From NCBI GenBank assembly GCA_023374025.1, contig SIJG01000105.1, positions 1-64,000 on the forward strand: DNA of 64,000 nucleotides, given 5' to 3'. A program made the translations under genes and the position numbers. The notes below the pieces were generated by a model, which did no database searches, was not told the DNA's origin, and saw nothing but the letters and a program-made list of their open reading frames with translations. Numbering within the stretch: the first letter of the stretch is position 1; each line of letters opens with the position of its first letter. Below, in pieces: positions 1 to 13,237 of the stretch. Origin of the DNA: Heterodera schachtii. Its lineage: Eukaryota > Nematoda > Chromadorea > Rhabditida > Heteroderidae.

Positions 1-1846
1 CCGGCAAAGGGCGTCAAAACGTGGCGATGTGTTTGTGCCAAGAAATTGACCTGCTCGCGCTCGTGGTGCAAAGGCAGGGCGGAGACATGGGACGACGATG
101 GACAGGGCATTTCCAAAGGCGAACACAATCACCCAGCGGAACACGAAGTGAGACTAACTGAAACTACTAATAAGTTAGATTAGAAAGCGCTAGACTAACT
201 GGAACTATTAATTAATTAGATTAGAATCGGTAATTGAATAATTACGGAGTTCCTTTAAGGTGGCCGAATTGGAATACTTCAAGGTGCTGCTTTAATAACT
301 TTTTATTAAAGAAATATAAAAATCCATTCTCGGCTCAGAGTCAGCTCATTTTGGCAGCAATTGCCAGTCCGAATGCCAATCTGAACGAATTGATCGACGA
401 GGCCATCGGATTCATGAGCGAAGGCGTCAGTTTCGGCAGTCGAGAATCTTTAAAAAAGTGGGCAACTTTTCACGACTTTTGACCTCAAAAACGCTTAGGT
501 CATTGACTGTCGCGCGAAAGGCTGCAGAGAATGGCGGATTCAAATTGAAATGTTACAAAAGCTCAGACAAACCATTCAAAAGTTTGGCGTATAATAACAT
601 CGTACAACCGCAACAGCAGCAACAACAACAGAAGCAGGAACAGCCATTGCCGGGAGGGACAACGGAAGTGCCGAAAAAGGCAATGCCATGCGCCACCCCG
701 CCGAAGAATGGCATAAAGGCAAAATGTCATAACCCGAACATGGACAACGACGACAGCAATGCCCATGTGATGACTTTGCTTTCGTTGGCCAAACAGTGCC
801 GAGAAAACAGAATGCAAGAAAAGGTGGGCCAATCATGCCAGCAAATTTGAATTGCCGTCGTTTCTTCAGGGTCCTCCTCTGTTCGGCGCCACTTCGTGCT
901 CGCCTCCGTCGTGCCGTGCCCCCTCTGTGGCTTCGCTGTCTCTGCTCGACTCATCCGGCTTCCACTCCGGCGCCTCCCTGAACTGCTCGACCACGTGCCC
1001 CTCTCCGTCGCCCATTCCCAATTCCTCGCCCTCCTCCACTTTTCTGTTCGCCGCCGTTGCAGCTGCTGCCGCCGCTGCGGCACTGAATAGCAACAAAAGC
1101 AACACCAACTCAACCAAAAGGGGAGGAGGGATGGCACTGATTGGCCAAAAGCGGGGGACTGAGAGGACGGACGCCAAACTGTCCGATGCTGCCGGGGGAC
1201 GAATTGGCACAAATTCAGCCGAAATGCCATCGAATTGTGGCACAAATCAGACAATGGGAGAGAGCAAAAGCAGAAGCAATGGGACAAATAATAACAACAA
1301 AAACAACAACAATCAGTTGCACAACGCACAGATTGTGCAGCGGAAAAAGGCGCGAGTGAATAGCATTTTTGACAGGTGAAAAAGGGAAAGGAAAAGCAAA
1401 AGAAAAGAGAAATTGGCATCGGATGGACAGATTGTCCACAAAAGCAGCGGAAGCGGCGACAAAAGCGAGCAGTTCGGAAGAGACGTCGAAGAAGGAACGG
1501 AGGGACGACACTCAGTTCAATGTGGCAGAGACACAGACGGACAATGGCACGGACGAAGTGAAAGTGAGAGGGGAGGAAAAGCATAGAGGGAAAGAAAGGA
1601 AGGCAAAGGGCAAATGCCAAATCCAAAAAAGACAATGGCAAAACGCCAAATAGGAAAAGCAGCTAACATAGAGAGTCTTGACTATCTTTAAGGGCAATTC
1701 TGCGAATGATCACACGAACAAAGGCGACAACGGTTGGCGAGTGGTCCGAATTTGTTGTTGTGGGGACAGAGGAAAATGCACTCGCGGGTCAGTGATCACT
1801 GATCAGAGGAAAATGATGAAAAGAGAGAGAGGAAGAGAGAAAAAGA

Positions 1847-1931
<85 letters not shown>

Positions 1932-2196
1932 CACAAAGCCTATTATTTTAAGCCCAAAACGGAAGCGGTCCGCTTCTCCCGCCGAAGCCGGCGACTTTGA
2001 AGAGAACGCGACAACAATGGCACCGCCCGTTGAAGAACACTCTCCGCCCCCGTCCGCCTCGTCGTCCGTGGAAAATCAGCCACAACAAAACGGCACAATG
2101 GCGGAGGAAGAAAACGGGGGAAAAGAAGGCATCGGCGGAATGGCAATGCCAAAGACAAACACCGTGGGAAAAGAGCAGGGGAACTGTTACGAGTGA
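1..2196 (+). CDS. FLYWCH-type zinc-finger transcription factor, PEB-1/FLH-like (5' partial)
   Basis: The first exon (1 to about 147) is open from the window edge. It encodes a zinc-finger tail with spaced cysteines (WRCVCAKKLTCSRSWCKG) followed by GEHNHPAEHE, the HNH end of a FLYWCH finger; the N-terminus lies outside the window. The next exon starts near 335 after ...CTCGGCTCAG and encodes NELIDEAIGFMSEG and GSRESLKK. The 458-478 GTGGGC...TTAG segment splices in phase to SLTVARKAAENGG and a Gln-rich run (PQQQQQQQKQ). Later exons are Ser/Pro-, Ala- (about 1060-1085) and Asn-rich and end at NSIFDR near 1376. A GA-rich intron follows, and a last exon from about 1951 carries a nuclear-localisation-like SPKRKRSASP and ends NCYE-stop. 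FLYWCH proteins bind DNA; C. elegans PEB-1 and FLH-1/2/3 are the closest named relatives I know. The long low-complexity tail is typical of such factors. Family is fairly sure; the exact orthologue is not. Confidence 0.65.
1840..1932. repeat. (GA)n microsatellite in the FLYWCH gene intron
   Basis: Almost pure AGAGAG with few interruptions, lying between the exon ending near 1376 and the final exon starting near 1951. The open reading frame through it (REREREREE...) is only the repeat translated. Confidence 0.9.
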
Positions 2197-2259
2197 GTGG
2201 CCACTGCCAAAACGAATGTCCACGGCAGAAACAGTGGCCATTTGTCAGCCCCCGTCCCT

Positions 2260-2280
2260 CCCCCCCCCCCCCCCCCCCCC
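2260..2280. repeat. Poly-C run of about 21 bases
   Basis: Uninterrupted cytosines just 3' of the FLYWCH stop codon. It is one of the longest of many G/C homopolymers in this window (see findings). Confidence 0.9.
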
Positions 2281-2791
2281 TCTCATCGTCGGTCAACTCG
2301 GTCTTTCATTGCCCCTTTTCAATGTGCTTTTTCTTAAATTTTCGGACAATTCCTTCCACAATCACTCAAACCCCATCAATTTTCTTCTTTCCTTTTCGAT
2401 TCGTTAATGCCTTTCCTCCTTTTAATAATTTAATGGCCTTTTGCATATTTATCCCATTTCAAATGCCTTATTTTCATTAAGTTTTTTTTAACTTTTTTAA
2501 GTTCCTTCCTCCCAAATTGACTGTGATTTTAATTTTTCACCTGATTTCCATCCCTTCGTCACTTATCAATTTACGACAATTAAAATGACGTTACTAAATA
2601 CAAATTAAATATTTTATTCATTTATTTCTGTTTTATATACAATTGTAAAATCAATGCTCCTTTCTGAACAAAAACACCCAGAATTAAAACTCAAAAACAA
2701 ATAAAAAAGATATACTATTGTTTGTGCAGTTTTACATAGTGTAATCTGTTAATTGACAACATGTTCACGTGCCCTTTCTGCTTTTGCCCTG

Positions 2792-4559
2792 TTATGATGA
2801 ACTCGTTTCGTATTCGTCGCTGGCGGGGGACGACGACGCCGACGCATGGGAAGGCCTTCGGACCGTTTGAAGCGTCGCCGAATTCTCAGCAAGAACCTGA
2901 GGGAAAAGAGCAATTCAATTTGGGACTTAAACTGTGGTTGAAAAACCTCGTCAATGACCACCCCGGGGTCACGCCGCGTCTGTTGCACTCGCGTGGACAT
3001 ATTGTGGCCGAAACCGCCCGGCACCGTCGAATATGTGCACACATTGGCACTTAACGTACTGCTGGCCATTGCACTGGTCGAACTGATCAGTTGGGCAGGA
3101 ACTGTGTACAGCGCTTGAACCACCACATTTTGCGAAGCCACTTAAAAGGCATTTCTTATTTATTTAGTTTGATTTCTATGGTACCGGTCGAATTTGCTGT
3201 ATTTTCTTGTGGGGTTGAGCTGATTGATTTTGGGTCGGGAGACGGAGGAGGTGCCTTTCGATCGGCGGGGTTTAAAAAATGGCCCAATTGGTCAGAACGG
3301 CTATGAAGACTTTCCATGGAATTGCTGCGACGGAAAATTGTCGATGAATTAGGACTGAAAAGAAATTATTTATTTGAGTGAAAATTTTTCTTAGATTTCT
3401 CTAAAATTGATGACATTTTGAAAAGAGGATCGGCCGAGTTGTGCTGCATTCTGACAAAGACGTACACTCGTGAGTTGTCCGCGCGCTGATTGTTGTCGTA
3501 TCCGTCCACCAAATATGACCTCGTTATGCCTTTAGCACCGCTGTAGGCAAATTCTGTCAAATTCAGAATAACAAAGCCAAGCTTTTGCGGAGTTCGGCCC
3601 GCACGGTCCTCCTGAATAATATGAGACAAATAATTGTTTTATCTGCCATGAAAACGGACTTTCCTGAGAGAAATTTTAAAACGACATGCCTGAAAATAAA
3701 ATTAATTGAATATGTTTCGGTTTTAACTACAACCTCCAACATTCCGGTCTGTTTTGAGTCAAACGGAATGCAACAACTGAATTTGAATGGTTGCGGGTCC
3801 TTCTCGGCAAAGCCAATTTGACCACCCTCCTCGTGACCACCATTTCCGACCTGAAAGAAACGAACCAACTCTTTCTAAATCACTCATTTTGTTGCCTCTC
3901 CGTTTGGTCCAACCTCATTGCTGACCAGCAGCCGTTCCTCATTCTCCTCCTCCTGTTCGTCATCATATTCACCCTTTTGGTTGCCGTTGTTTTCGACTAG
4001 TCCCAATTGGTGCGTTTGTTGCGGCTTCCAAATTGTCCGATTGCTTTCCTCAGAAAGTGAATTCCGCCGTCCTGGCAAAGGGAGCTGTTCCGTAGCAAAG
4101 CAAGTCACACTGTGCCTGAAAAACGATTTTGGTGCCTAATGTTAAATCTCTTAAAGACAATTCCTGACCATCCCTTTCCTTTTTCATTCTTTCCTCTTAC
4201 CACTCCCTCACTTTTCAATCATTTACCTGTGAACGCCACCATTTTGCTGTGATATACTTGGGAGATCCAAAGTTTTAGCGCGAATTTGCACATTTTCTAA
4301 TTCATTTTGATGACCAAAAGAGGAGGACGGACTCGTCGTGAAGTCCACCTCATGTGAACAGACAGGTTTATGCAATGTGATACCCGCAAAAGAGCCGCAA
4401 TCCAACAGACGGACCTGACAAAACCGTTTTCCTCAAGTTAAAATTTTATTGTACCTTTGCGAAAATAATTGCATTTAAAAGTGGAATGTCCGTCAGTTTC
4501 AGAACACAAAGCTCGACGTTAAATTTCACTTTTTTCTTCCGTAAAAATGATATAGACAT
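2792..4559 (-). CDS. FAM102A/B (EEIG1)-like protein with N-terminal C2 domain
   Basis: Read on the minus strand. It starts MSISFLRKKKVKFNVELCVL at 4559, followed by LKLTDIPLLNAIIFAK and VRLLDCGSFAGITLHKP, which match the start of the NT-C2 domain of FAM102/EEIG1. The domain resumes near 3629 with RTPQKLGFVILNLTEFAYSG, LVDGYDNNQRADNS and HNSADPLFK, the family's 'KLGFADLNLAEFAGSG ... YDTKNTRQDNS ... SGDPCFK' block. An unusual acidic insert (about 3884-4108, rich in EEENEE) and a segment ending PFDSKQTGMLE lie between the two halves. Further exons encode RRSNSMESLHSRSDQ (near 3300) and a C-terminal TRRDPGVVIDE joined by a short intron to VLAENSATLQTV and ...SDEYETSSS-stop (2792). The family has estrogen-induced and membrane-associated members, but its molecular function is poorly known. 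The gene lies head-to-head with ENGase, 194 bp apart. AATAAA-like signals on the minus strand sit near 2615-2640. Confidence 0.8.
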
Positions 4560-4753
4560 ATGAAGGCGGCTCACAAGAAACAAAAATTTCTTAATCTTTG
4601 TGTAAAATGATTGTTTGTTGTTAGAATAGTTTTAAGCTTTTCCATAAAACGGCATGAAGTGTTTAGGTATTTTTGTTTTATATAAAAATAAAATGCCAAG
4701 AAAACAAATTTAAATTTCAAATTCAATGTTTTGATCCAAAGGCAAAGGTAAAA

Positions 4754-7045
4754 ATGCAAAACGAAATTGAATTTGTGTTTTTTGATTCACTTAATTCCTT
4801 CCTTTCTGAAAATTTACAATTTCTCTCCCAACAAATTATTTGCCCCTTGCAAAGCCTGGCGAATTTCAAGTGGAAAAGTGATGGGCCAAAAACATTGTTA
4901 TGCCATGATCACCGGGGAGGGTATTTGGACTATGAAAGGTGGGCGAATGTTGAATTTTTTAAATTTTATCATTGAATGACTCCTAAATTTAAAATTGTGG
5001 ATTTATTTAAAGCTTATATGGAACTCGAATATGCTCTAAGGGCGGTGAACAAAGTGCTGAAATTCCCTTTTACGCCTTCTTCCATTGGTGGCACATTGAC
5101 ATTTTCGTTTACTTCTCCCACCGTTTCGTCACAATTCCGCCCTTTGCTTGGACTAATCAGGCACACAAACACGGCGTTCTGATTTTGGGTAATATTTAAC
5201 GGTTAATTATTTTTTAGGGATTCCATTTTATGTAAGTCTAAATGAATACACATTTTGTTTTTATCTCGTTGCATTTTCATTCCTTGGTCAATTTAGGAAC
5301 ATTTATCATTGAAAATGCTGAAATTTGCCAGCAAACTTTTTCCAATAGAGAAACAATCGACAGATTAATCGCATCACTCGTCGATTGCTGTGTCGTCTTT
5401 AAGTTTGGTAATTTCACAAATGACTCCCCCTAATTTGCATTCTAATATTAATAAATCCCTTTTTAAATGGGTGGTTAATCAACATCGAAAGTGAAGTGAA
5501 TTCGGACTCTCTCGACAATTTGGAATACTTTCTGTTCTCTTTGCGGAATGCTTTGCATGATAATGTTCACAAAGATGCCAAAAGTGTTATATTTTTGTCG
5601 GTTCTTATTTGGTTTTAAATTGTTCAGTTGTTTGGTATGACTCAGTGACAACGGACGGAAAATTATCGTGGCAAAACGCATTGAATGCCAACAATTTGTG
5701 AGTGTACTTTTTGTGGTGTAATAATTTAAAATTCGATTTTTATTCAGACGATGGTTCAAAAGTGTCGATGCCTTCTACACAAATTACGCGTGGAAGGAAG
5801 AACACATTCAGCAAACGGTTCGAACTTTTCTTTCGACTTCTGAACTTTTTCCGAGGAAATCGCTGTTCGATGTTTTCGTCGGAATCGACGTTTTTGGCCG
5901 TGGCTGTTTGGGTAAAAAAAACAATTGATTGTGAGCACATTTTCCGGGTTTCCTTCCATTTCAGGTGATGGCGGATGGAATTGCGTCCAACCGATGGAAA
6001 TCCTTCGCCGTTACGCTTTGTCCGCTGCCATTTTTGCCCCCGGATGGATTTGTGAAAAATTTTCCGGCCAAAGTCATCGCATCCTTTTTGACAACAGTTT
6101 TCGTTTTTGGAATGCGTTGAGTACATTTTTGTATCCACATGCTTTGCGACAACGGAACTTCCGAACAGATTTTGCGGTTGCATTCGCATCGGAACGCCCC
6201 AATTGGCATTTCTCGCAATTAGCAGAGAATGTACTAATTAATATTTGTTAATTGGGAAAACCTTGCTCTAACCAATTTCTCACGCACTTTTCAGGAAACG
6301 GGTGAAAATCACTTTTGTCTTCAAAACGCTGACCTCCAACCCTTTTACGGGTGCTCTGTGGCTTTTGGCAAGGACATGGAAGCGGGACTTCTCGTGAAGG
6401 GCACCGGCATTCATAAGTGAGTTGGGCTGATGGACGGACGACAACCCATTTTGACAGTTTAAAATAGATTTTCGTTTTTTTGAATCAGGGTTTGGAATGA
6501 GTCGAGATGGGTGTCCGAATCTGATCCTCCTATCCGAAAAGTCCAAAAAGCATTTCATTTGAAAAAAAAAATCAAAATTTTCTTTTTTCAAAAAGGGCTA
6601 CCATCTCAACTATAATCGAATTTTCAGACTTTTTATTTGCGACATTCAAATTGAGGAAAAGGACGAGAAAATAGAGCTACGGTACGTTCATTCACTTCAC
6701 TAATTGCAGCATTTAAGCTGATTATTGCTCGGGGCAAAGTTGTCATTGTTATTCATTTGCATTTCCGTTTTAAAGCAACAACTTCGGAATGTTCCCCCAT
6801 CTTTCAGTTTCGATTGTTCTCATCCAATTGGTCTCATTGTGACGATCTCCGATGGCATTGAGTCGCTCCATTTTTGTCAACATTCTTTTGACGACAATCC
6901 ATCCGATGAAACAAATAAACGGCATGAAAAATCCGTCGTTTTTGATGTCACCGGAAAGCGCGGGTGGAAAATTTCAGACATTTCAATATTTAACACAATG
7001 ACAGTTCCCACCCGTTTGTATACGGTACACATGAAATTGTACTGA
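4754..7045 (+). CDS. eng-1: Cytosolic endo-beta-N-acetylglucosaminidase (ENGase, glycoside hydrolase 85)
   Basis: ENGase cuts the chitobiose core of free N-glycans in the cytosol. The predicted start MQNEIEFVFFDSLNSF matches the family's N-terminus. Downstream exons carry PKTLLCHDHRGGYLDYER, FFHWWHIDIFVYFSHRF (near 5080), FAWTNQAHKHGVLILG, then GWLINIESE (5468 on) with the catalytic Asn-x-Glu of GH85. After that come VWYDSVTTDGKLSWQNAL (near 5650), FYTNYAWKEEHI, VFVGIDVFGRG and SAAIFAPGWICE, all diagnostic. The C-terminal domain runs to TVPTRLYTVHMKLY-stop at 7045, with AATAAA about 15 bp later. All introns I could phase are GT-AG except the one before the catalytic exon, whose expected 3' end reads AA at 5465-5466 (see findings). 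The gene may therefore make a catalytically dead protein, or the base may be an error. Family assignment is secure. Confidence 0.9.
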
Positions 7046-8270
7046 TCAGAGACCGACCAAATAAATTTAAAAAATGGAAATAAACAATATTAATTTAGTA
7101 AAATGTTTTCCAATTCGCATTTCTTTTATCGATTCTCCGAGACTAAACGCATGGCAAAAGCACAAACACATCGAAGCATGAAAATTAGGGGTTGTAAAAG
7201 TGATGAGCCGACGAGTGGCGGGGGGGGGGGGCAGCGAATTTGCAGTCAATTCCATTCCGTGTTATGAGCAAATTCAATTGGCCGCTGCACTTCTTCCCAT
7301 CCCTTCCCCTCCAATGCTTTTGGTTTCCATTCACTTTCCTTGGGTTTGGAAAAAAAGGTCAAATTTCCATTATTTCCGCCCTTTCCCTTTTTCGTTTATT
7401 CGTCCATGCATTTCATATAAAATGCCAGCAGAATGCGCTTTCCTTTAGCACAAACATTCTCCTCGAAGAATTCGAATGTCGTAACCATAAGTTTGAAATC
7501 CGCTTGTTGTCCAATGCATTTGTGTGGGTTCCTCCCGCATTTTTAATCCGTTGGACGGATGACTGATGGGAAGGGTGTGCGGTTGGGCCCTCCCCCCCCC
7601 CCCCCCGCCTTAGTATTCGTCCCCCCCCCGCCCCGCCCCCTCCTTCGGATGCCCTTTCATACACTTAATTTTCGTCCATCCTCTTAAGGGAGTGAGTGCC
7701 TTTGCTTCCTCCCAACCATTTCCCATTTAACGATTTTCGTCCGGAAAAGGCGCCCCCTTTTCAGTGCCGTTGTTGCTCACTTAATTTTATTTGCCGTTGA
7801 GAATGTTTCCTCCTCCCATTTTCTCCTTTTGCAATTCAAATTGGATGAATTGCATTGTTAGGCATTTTTTATAGCTTCGACCAATTCAAAAAGTTCCATT
7901 TCACATTCTTGGGCTGATCAGTTGCTGCTGATCACTCCTTTTAAGACTTTCTCCACATAATTAACGACCGATGGTGGCACAAATTCCACTGATCAAATGG
8001 ACAACAGTTTTCGATGAGCTTTTCGTTCAATTGCCATCAATTTACCCCTTAAATTTCATCGCAATAACTTTAACAAATATTTTGATCAGCACAGTCCACG
8101 CGACATTTTTTGACAGGGACAGAACGGCACACAATCCAATTCAAATGCCGACGCATCAACTCATTCACACATTTGAAACGAATGAACAGTTAAATAAAAA
8201 GAGAAATAATGCAAATTATTTAATTTAAAATATTTTTGCAATTTCTGTTTAAAATAATAATAATTTTATT
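7046..8270. other. Intergenic region with no supported gene
   Basis: The 3' flank of ENGase. It holds a 12-base G run near 7220-7231, a 15-base C run near 7592-7606 with C-rich sequence after it, and AT-rich DNA with scattered TGATCA words. Open frames here are short and give no recognisable protein. Confidence 0.5.
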
Positions 8271-8276
8271 ATTATT

Positions 8277-8668
8277 TTGTCATTTTTGGGTATATTTATT
8301 GCCAATTTCTCTCACAAAAAGATGCTCAACAAATTGCCCGAGGCCTTGCGTTATGCAAATTTTGGAAGAATTGGAAATGATGCCCCGGTGGATTTGCGAC
8401 CCGTCGAGCCAAAGCAATGTCAGTGCAACGGAAGGGGAGATGAAGCCGCTTCATCCCCCCCCCCCTTCAGGCGCAACTCCCCCCGTTGGCCAAAGGGACG
8501 GCCCAAAATGCGCGCAGTTTGAGGCCGTTGCTCAACGACGACGGCGGCGACACATTCAGTCACAGCCAAATTCTGCTGGCCATTGCGCCCATCGTTTGCC
8601 TGCTGATTTTGTGCGTCGCCATTTCTCTGCGGCGGTGCAGCGCTTCCGCGGCAATGGCCACAATTTGA
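8277..8668 (+). CDS. Possible small single-pass membrane protein, frame broken at a poly-C run
   Basis: Two frames on the same strand look protein-like and meet at a run of about 10 C near 8453-8463. The first begins MSFLGIFIANFSHKKMLNKL and contains NFGRIGNDAPVDLRPVEPK. The second encodes AQNARSLRPLLNDDGG then a membrane helix ILLAIAPIVCLLILCVAISL ending RRCSASAAMATI-stop at 8668. They would join if the C run has a length error or if a small intron covers it. I do not recognise the protein. The helix with a following RR suggests a membrane anchor. It could also be chance reading frames, so confidence is low. Confidence 0.3.
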
Positions 8669-8712
8669 ACGAATGCCTTCAGAGGGACAGAATTTACATT
8701 TACCCTTTTTAA

Positions 8713-9382
8713 TGTGATTAATTAAATTGAGAAGAAGCAAATAATGTCTGAAATTTCACCAAGTTGACAACATATTTCTCGTGAAATTGTTACATCACAA
8801 ATCTGATTAATATTTATTTTTGTGACTGTGGCAACAGAGCCTAAAAAGTACAAATCTCACATTAATATTCAAATTAATTAATAATTATTTTCTAATGCAA
8901 AAGAATGAATCACAACTTACAATTAGCTTAAACTTGATCAAATTTTAACTGAATAATACAGAAATCTTTGGTCTATCTATTCATTAAAGAAACTTATATT
9001 TTGTTGATTTATTATTTGAGCTAACAATAAGTTATGGTTTATTATTCTGCAAAAAAATAAATTAAATTTAATGTTACTATATATCATTGACACTTTTTTA
9101 GGTTCGGCTCACAAGCAACAGGAAATTAATATTTCGTTTTTTTAAAACTTTGAATTTAACACATTGTTAGCTTCATCAATTGGAACGAACATTCATTTTA
9201 AGCATTACCAAATTGAGAATTTCACTGTTTTGGTTGTAAAAATTAAAGAAAAATAAATTCGAGAAAATTTGAGAATGATTAAATTAAATGGTCAAGCTCA
9301 AAAGTATGAAGAGAAATTTAATACAACGTGAATAAATAACGACAATAATTAACGGGAACCCAACAGAACACAAAGTCACATA
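8713..9382. other. AT-rich intergenic stretch, 3' flank of Rab6
   Basis: Very AT-rich with no protein-like frame on either strand. It is probably the 3' untranslated and flanking region of the minus-strand Rab6 gene. Confidence 0.5.
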
Positions 9383-10633
<1,251 letters not shown>

Positions 10634-11241
10634 TGCCTTAGTTAATACTAAAAGTTATTTATTTGATTAACAATGATAGTTCGGGAAAAAGTAAAAACAA
10701 AAACGGATTATGGAAAAGCAGAAGCGGTCTTTTCCAACATGACAATTTTAATTTTATTTTGTTGCAAACAAAAGGCCAAAAATTAACTTTTCGTTTCTTT
10801 CTGTCTCTCTCACTCTCTTTCTCTTCATTATCCACTCTCTTTCTCTCTCTCTGTCCTCTCTCTCCTCACACTTTTTTCCTTTCTAATGATCGGCTGATTG
10901 CTGATTTATATTACATACCCTCATCAATTAGCCCCCATTTACCCTTTCATTATCTTTTCGTAAACATTTCTTTCAGTGGCGCCGCCACCGTCACAGAGTC
11001 CAAAGTTCGCTTTGGCGTTCTTTTTGCCTTTTCTTCTGCACTTTCCTTCTTTTCACCTCATGAGAATGACCTTTTCCCCTCATATGTAAAAGTGATATTT
11101 TTGGGTCCTATCATTTCCCCCGCCGGGGTTTTCTAAGATATACCTATATAACGTTTTACTTATTCACCCAATTTTTAATTTGGTATACATATTTTCTCCC
11201 ATCTGTTCACCAAATCTGGAATTATATTTTCGTTAGAAATA
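10634..11241. other. Divergent intergenic region between Rab6 and acyl-CoA dehydrogenase
   Basis: About 600 bp between two oppositely transcribed genes, with a CT-rich tract near 10796-10868 (TCTCTC) and TATA-like AT-rich sequence near 11140-11200. The 157-codon frame through it (10663-11136) resembles no protein family and is partly repeat-driven. Confidence 0.5.
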
Positions 11242-12992
11242 ATGCAACCATTTGTCCATTGGTCGAAATGCATATTCAAACGTCCATTTTCTAATTCTCC
11301 AAAATTATTTTCGTCGTCATTTTCAACAGGGTTTAATTTTGGTAAGTTTTATGCATACTAACTAATGCTTCATATCATTTCAATTCCTAAAAATCTTATT
11401 GTATTAATTTCAGAATTTACCGAAGAACAAAAACAACTCCAAGCGGCTGTAAAGAAATTTACTCAAGATGAAATCATTCCTAAAGCGTCACATTATGATA
11501 AGACAATGGAGTTTCCATGGGAAGTGATAAAAAAAGCTCACGCCAATGGATTTATGAACGTTGACATTCCGTCGGATTGCGGTAAATATTTTGGTACAAT
11601 CTGAATGCAATTTATAAATGTTTAATATTTAAAGGAGGTCTTGACTTGGAACTTGTAAGCAACGTGCTGATCAGTGAGGTCATTGGGTATGGATGTACCG
11701 GAATTGGAACGGCAATTTTGGGAAATGACTTAGCCGCGACTCCTCTGGTCATTGGTGCCAAAGAAGAAGTCAAAAAGAAATTTTTGTCCCGTTTGATTGA
11801 TGAGCCAATAATGGCTGTGAGTTTTTTTTTGTGCGCTTTTTATACCTTTCTAATTTAGTCTTATTGTGTGACTGAACCAGGCGCCGGTTCTGACGTTGCC
11901 GCGCTTAAAACGAAGGCGGAGAAAAAGGGCGACGAATGGGTCATTAACGGATCGAAGGTAGGCGACATTCCCCTTAAAGTCACGACATTCCCCTTAAAGT
12001 CAGTCTTCGATTTTAGATGTGGATAACTAATGGTGGAGTTGCCAGTTGGTATTTTGTCCTTGCAAGGACTGACCCGGACCCGAAGGCTTCGACGGGAAAA
12101 GCATTCACTGCATTTGTTGTTGACGGGGACACTCCTGGAATTGTTAGGGGAAAAAAGGTGGGCAAGCCAACTAAAAACGATAGATAGAAGATCACTGACT
12201 CCAACCATTGCTATGTCTAAAGGAAATCAACATGGGCCAGCGATGTTCCGACACTCGTGCCATCAGTTTTGAGGATGTTGTCGTCCCAAATGCCCAGGTC
12301 ATCGGTGCGCCCAATGAAGGATTTAAAGTTGCCATGAAAACTTTTGACAAAACGCGCCCAATTGTTGCTGCTTTGTCCGTGGGACTTGCCGCTCGAGCGT
12401 TGGATGAGGCGTCAAAATATGCACTTGAGCGCAAAACATTTGGTGTGCCAATTGCACAGGTCGACAAATCCTAATTTTTTGTCAGTTTTTGATTTTTCCG
12501 CTCTTTAGCATCAGGGTGTGTCTTTTCTTCTTGCTGATATGGCTATCAATGTGGAGTTGGCACGATTAATGACTTTCAAAAGTGCTCAGGAAGTCGACTC
12601 GGGTCGACCGGGGGCATATTGGGCATCAATCGCCAAATGTTTCGCTGCTGACACTGCGAATCAGACGGCGTCAAATGCTGTCCAGGTATATTTTTAATGG
12701 TGGAAAAAAGGCCTTAAAAAGCTATAGATATTCGGAGGCAATGGCTTCAACACCGAATTTCCCGCTGAAAAATTGATGCGCGATGCCAAAATATTTCAAA
12801 TTTATGAAGGTGGTTTTGCTGGACGGATATTCATTGCTTTACAAAATAATGACAACTTTTATAGGCACTTCTCAAATTCAAAGACTTGTTATTTCTCGTC
12901 AGTTGCTGCAACGGTGGCTTTATTTATTAAAAAAAACAAATTATCTATGCTTTTTTAGAGTTGCTCAAACTGGGACATCTTATGTTACTTAA
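11242..12992 (+). CDS. Medium-chain acyl-CoA dehydrogenase, mitochondrial (copy 1)
   Basis: A flavoenzyme that oxidises acyl-CoA to trans-2-enoyl-CoA in mitochondrial beta-oxidation. The first exon gives [20 protein letters not shown], an Arg/Ser-rich, acid-free leader suited to mitochondrial import. The body has [32 protein letters not shown] (FAD/substrate signature 1), [35 protein letters not shown] and [20 protein letters not shown]. It ends with [12 protein letters not shown], whose Glu is the catalytic base in the MCAD family, split by an intron after IYEG. The end is [14 protein letters not shown] at 12992. About ten small introns; one (near 11960-12000) contains a 20-base sequence in two tandem copies. 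It is followed 245 bp later by a diverged second copy. C. elegans acdh-7/8/10 are the relatives I would compare. Confidence 0.93.
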
Positions 12993-13237
12993 ATTACATT
13001 TTGGATTGAATTTAGTAAGATTCTAATTAACTGTAAAAGTTATAATTTTCGATGGGTTTTATAGTAAGTTTAAGGACAGTCATTATTTGTGTATTTTTTG
13101 TACAATTATTATACATTTTTTTTTTTGATAGACCGTGTAAAAGAATGATTCGAATTGGATTTGAGTTTTCATCTGTTGGTTAACCCATTTATTTAAATAC
13201 CAAATGCTTAAAAATATTTTTTCTTAATCTTTAAAAG

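Noticed and set aside
727..1641. A 304-codon minus-strand frame
   Set aside because: Antisense shadow of the low-complexity FLYWCH exons; no family likeness.
10663..11136. A 157-codon frame between Rab6 and the first acyl-CoA dehydrogenase
   Set aside because: Partly a CT-rich tract, with no recognisable domain, in the expected divergent promoter region.
11961..12000. A 20-base tandem duplication in an acyl-CoA dehydrogenase intron as a possible regulatory site
   Set aside because: CGACATTCCCCTTAAAGTCA is simply present twice in a row. A slippage duplication is enough to explain it.
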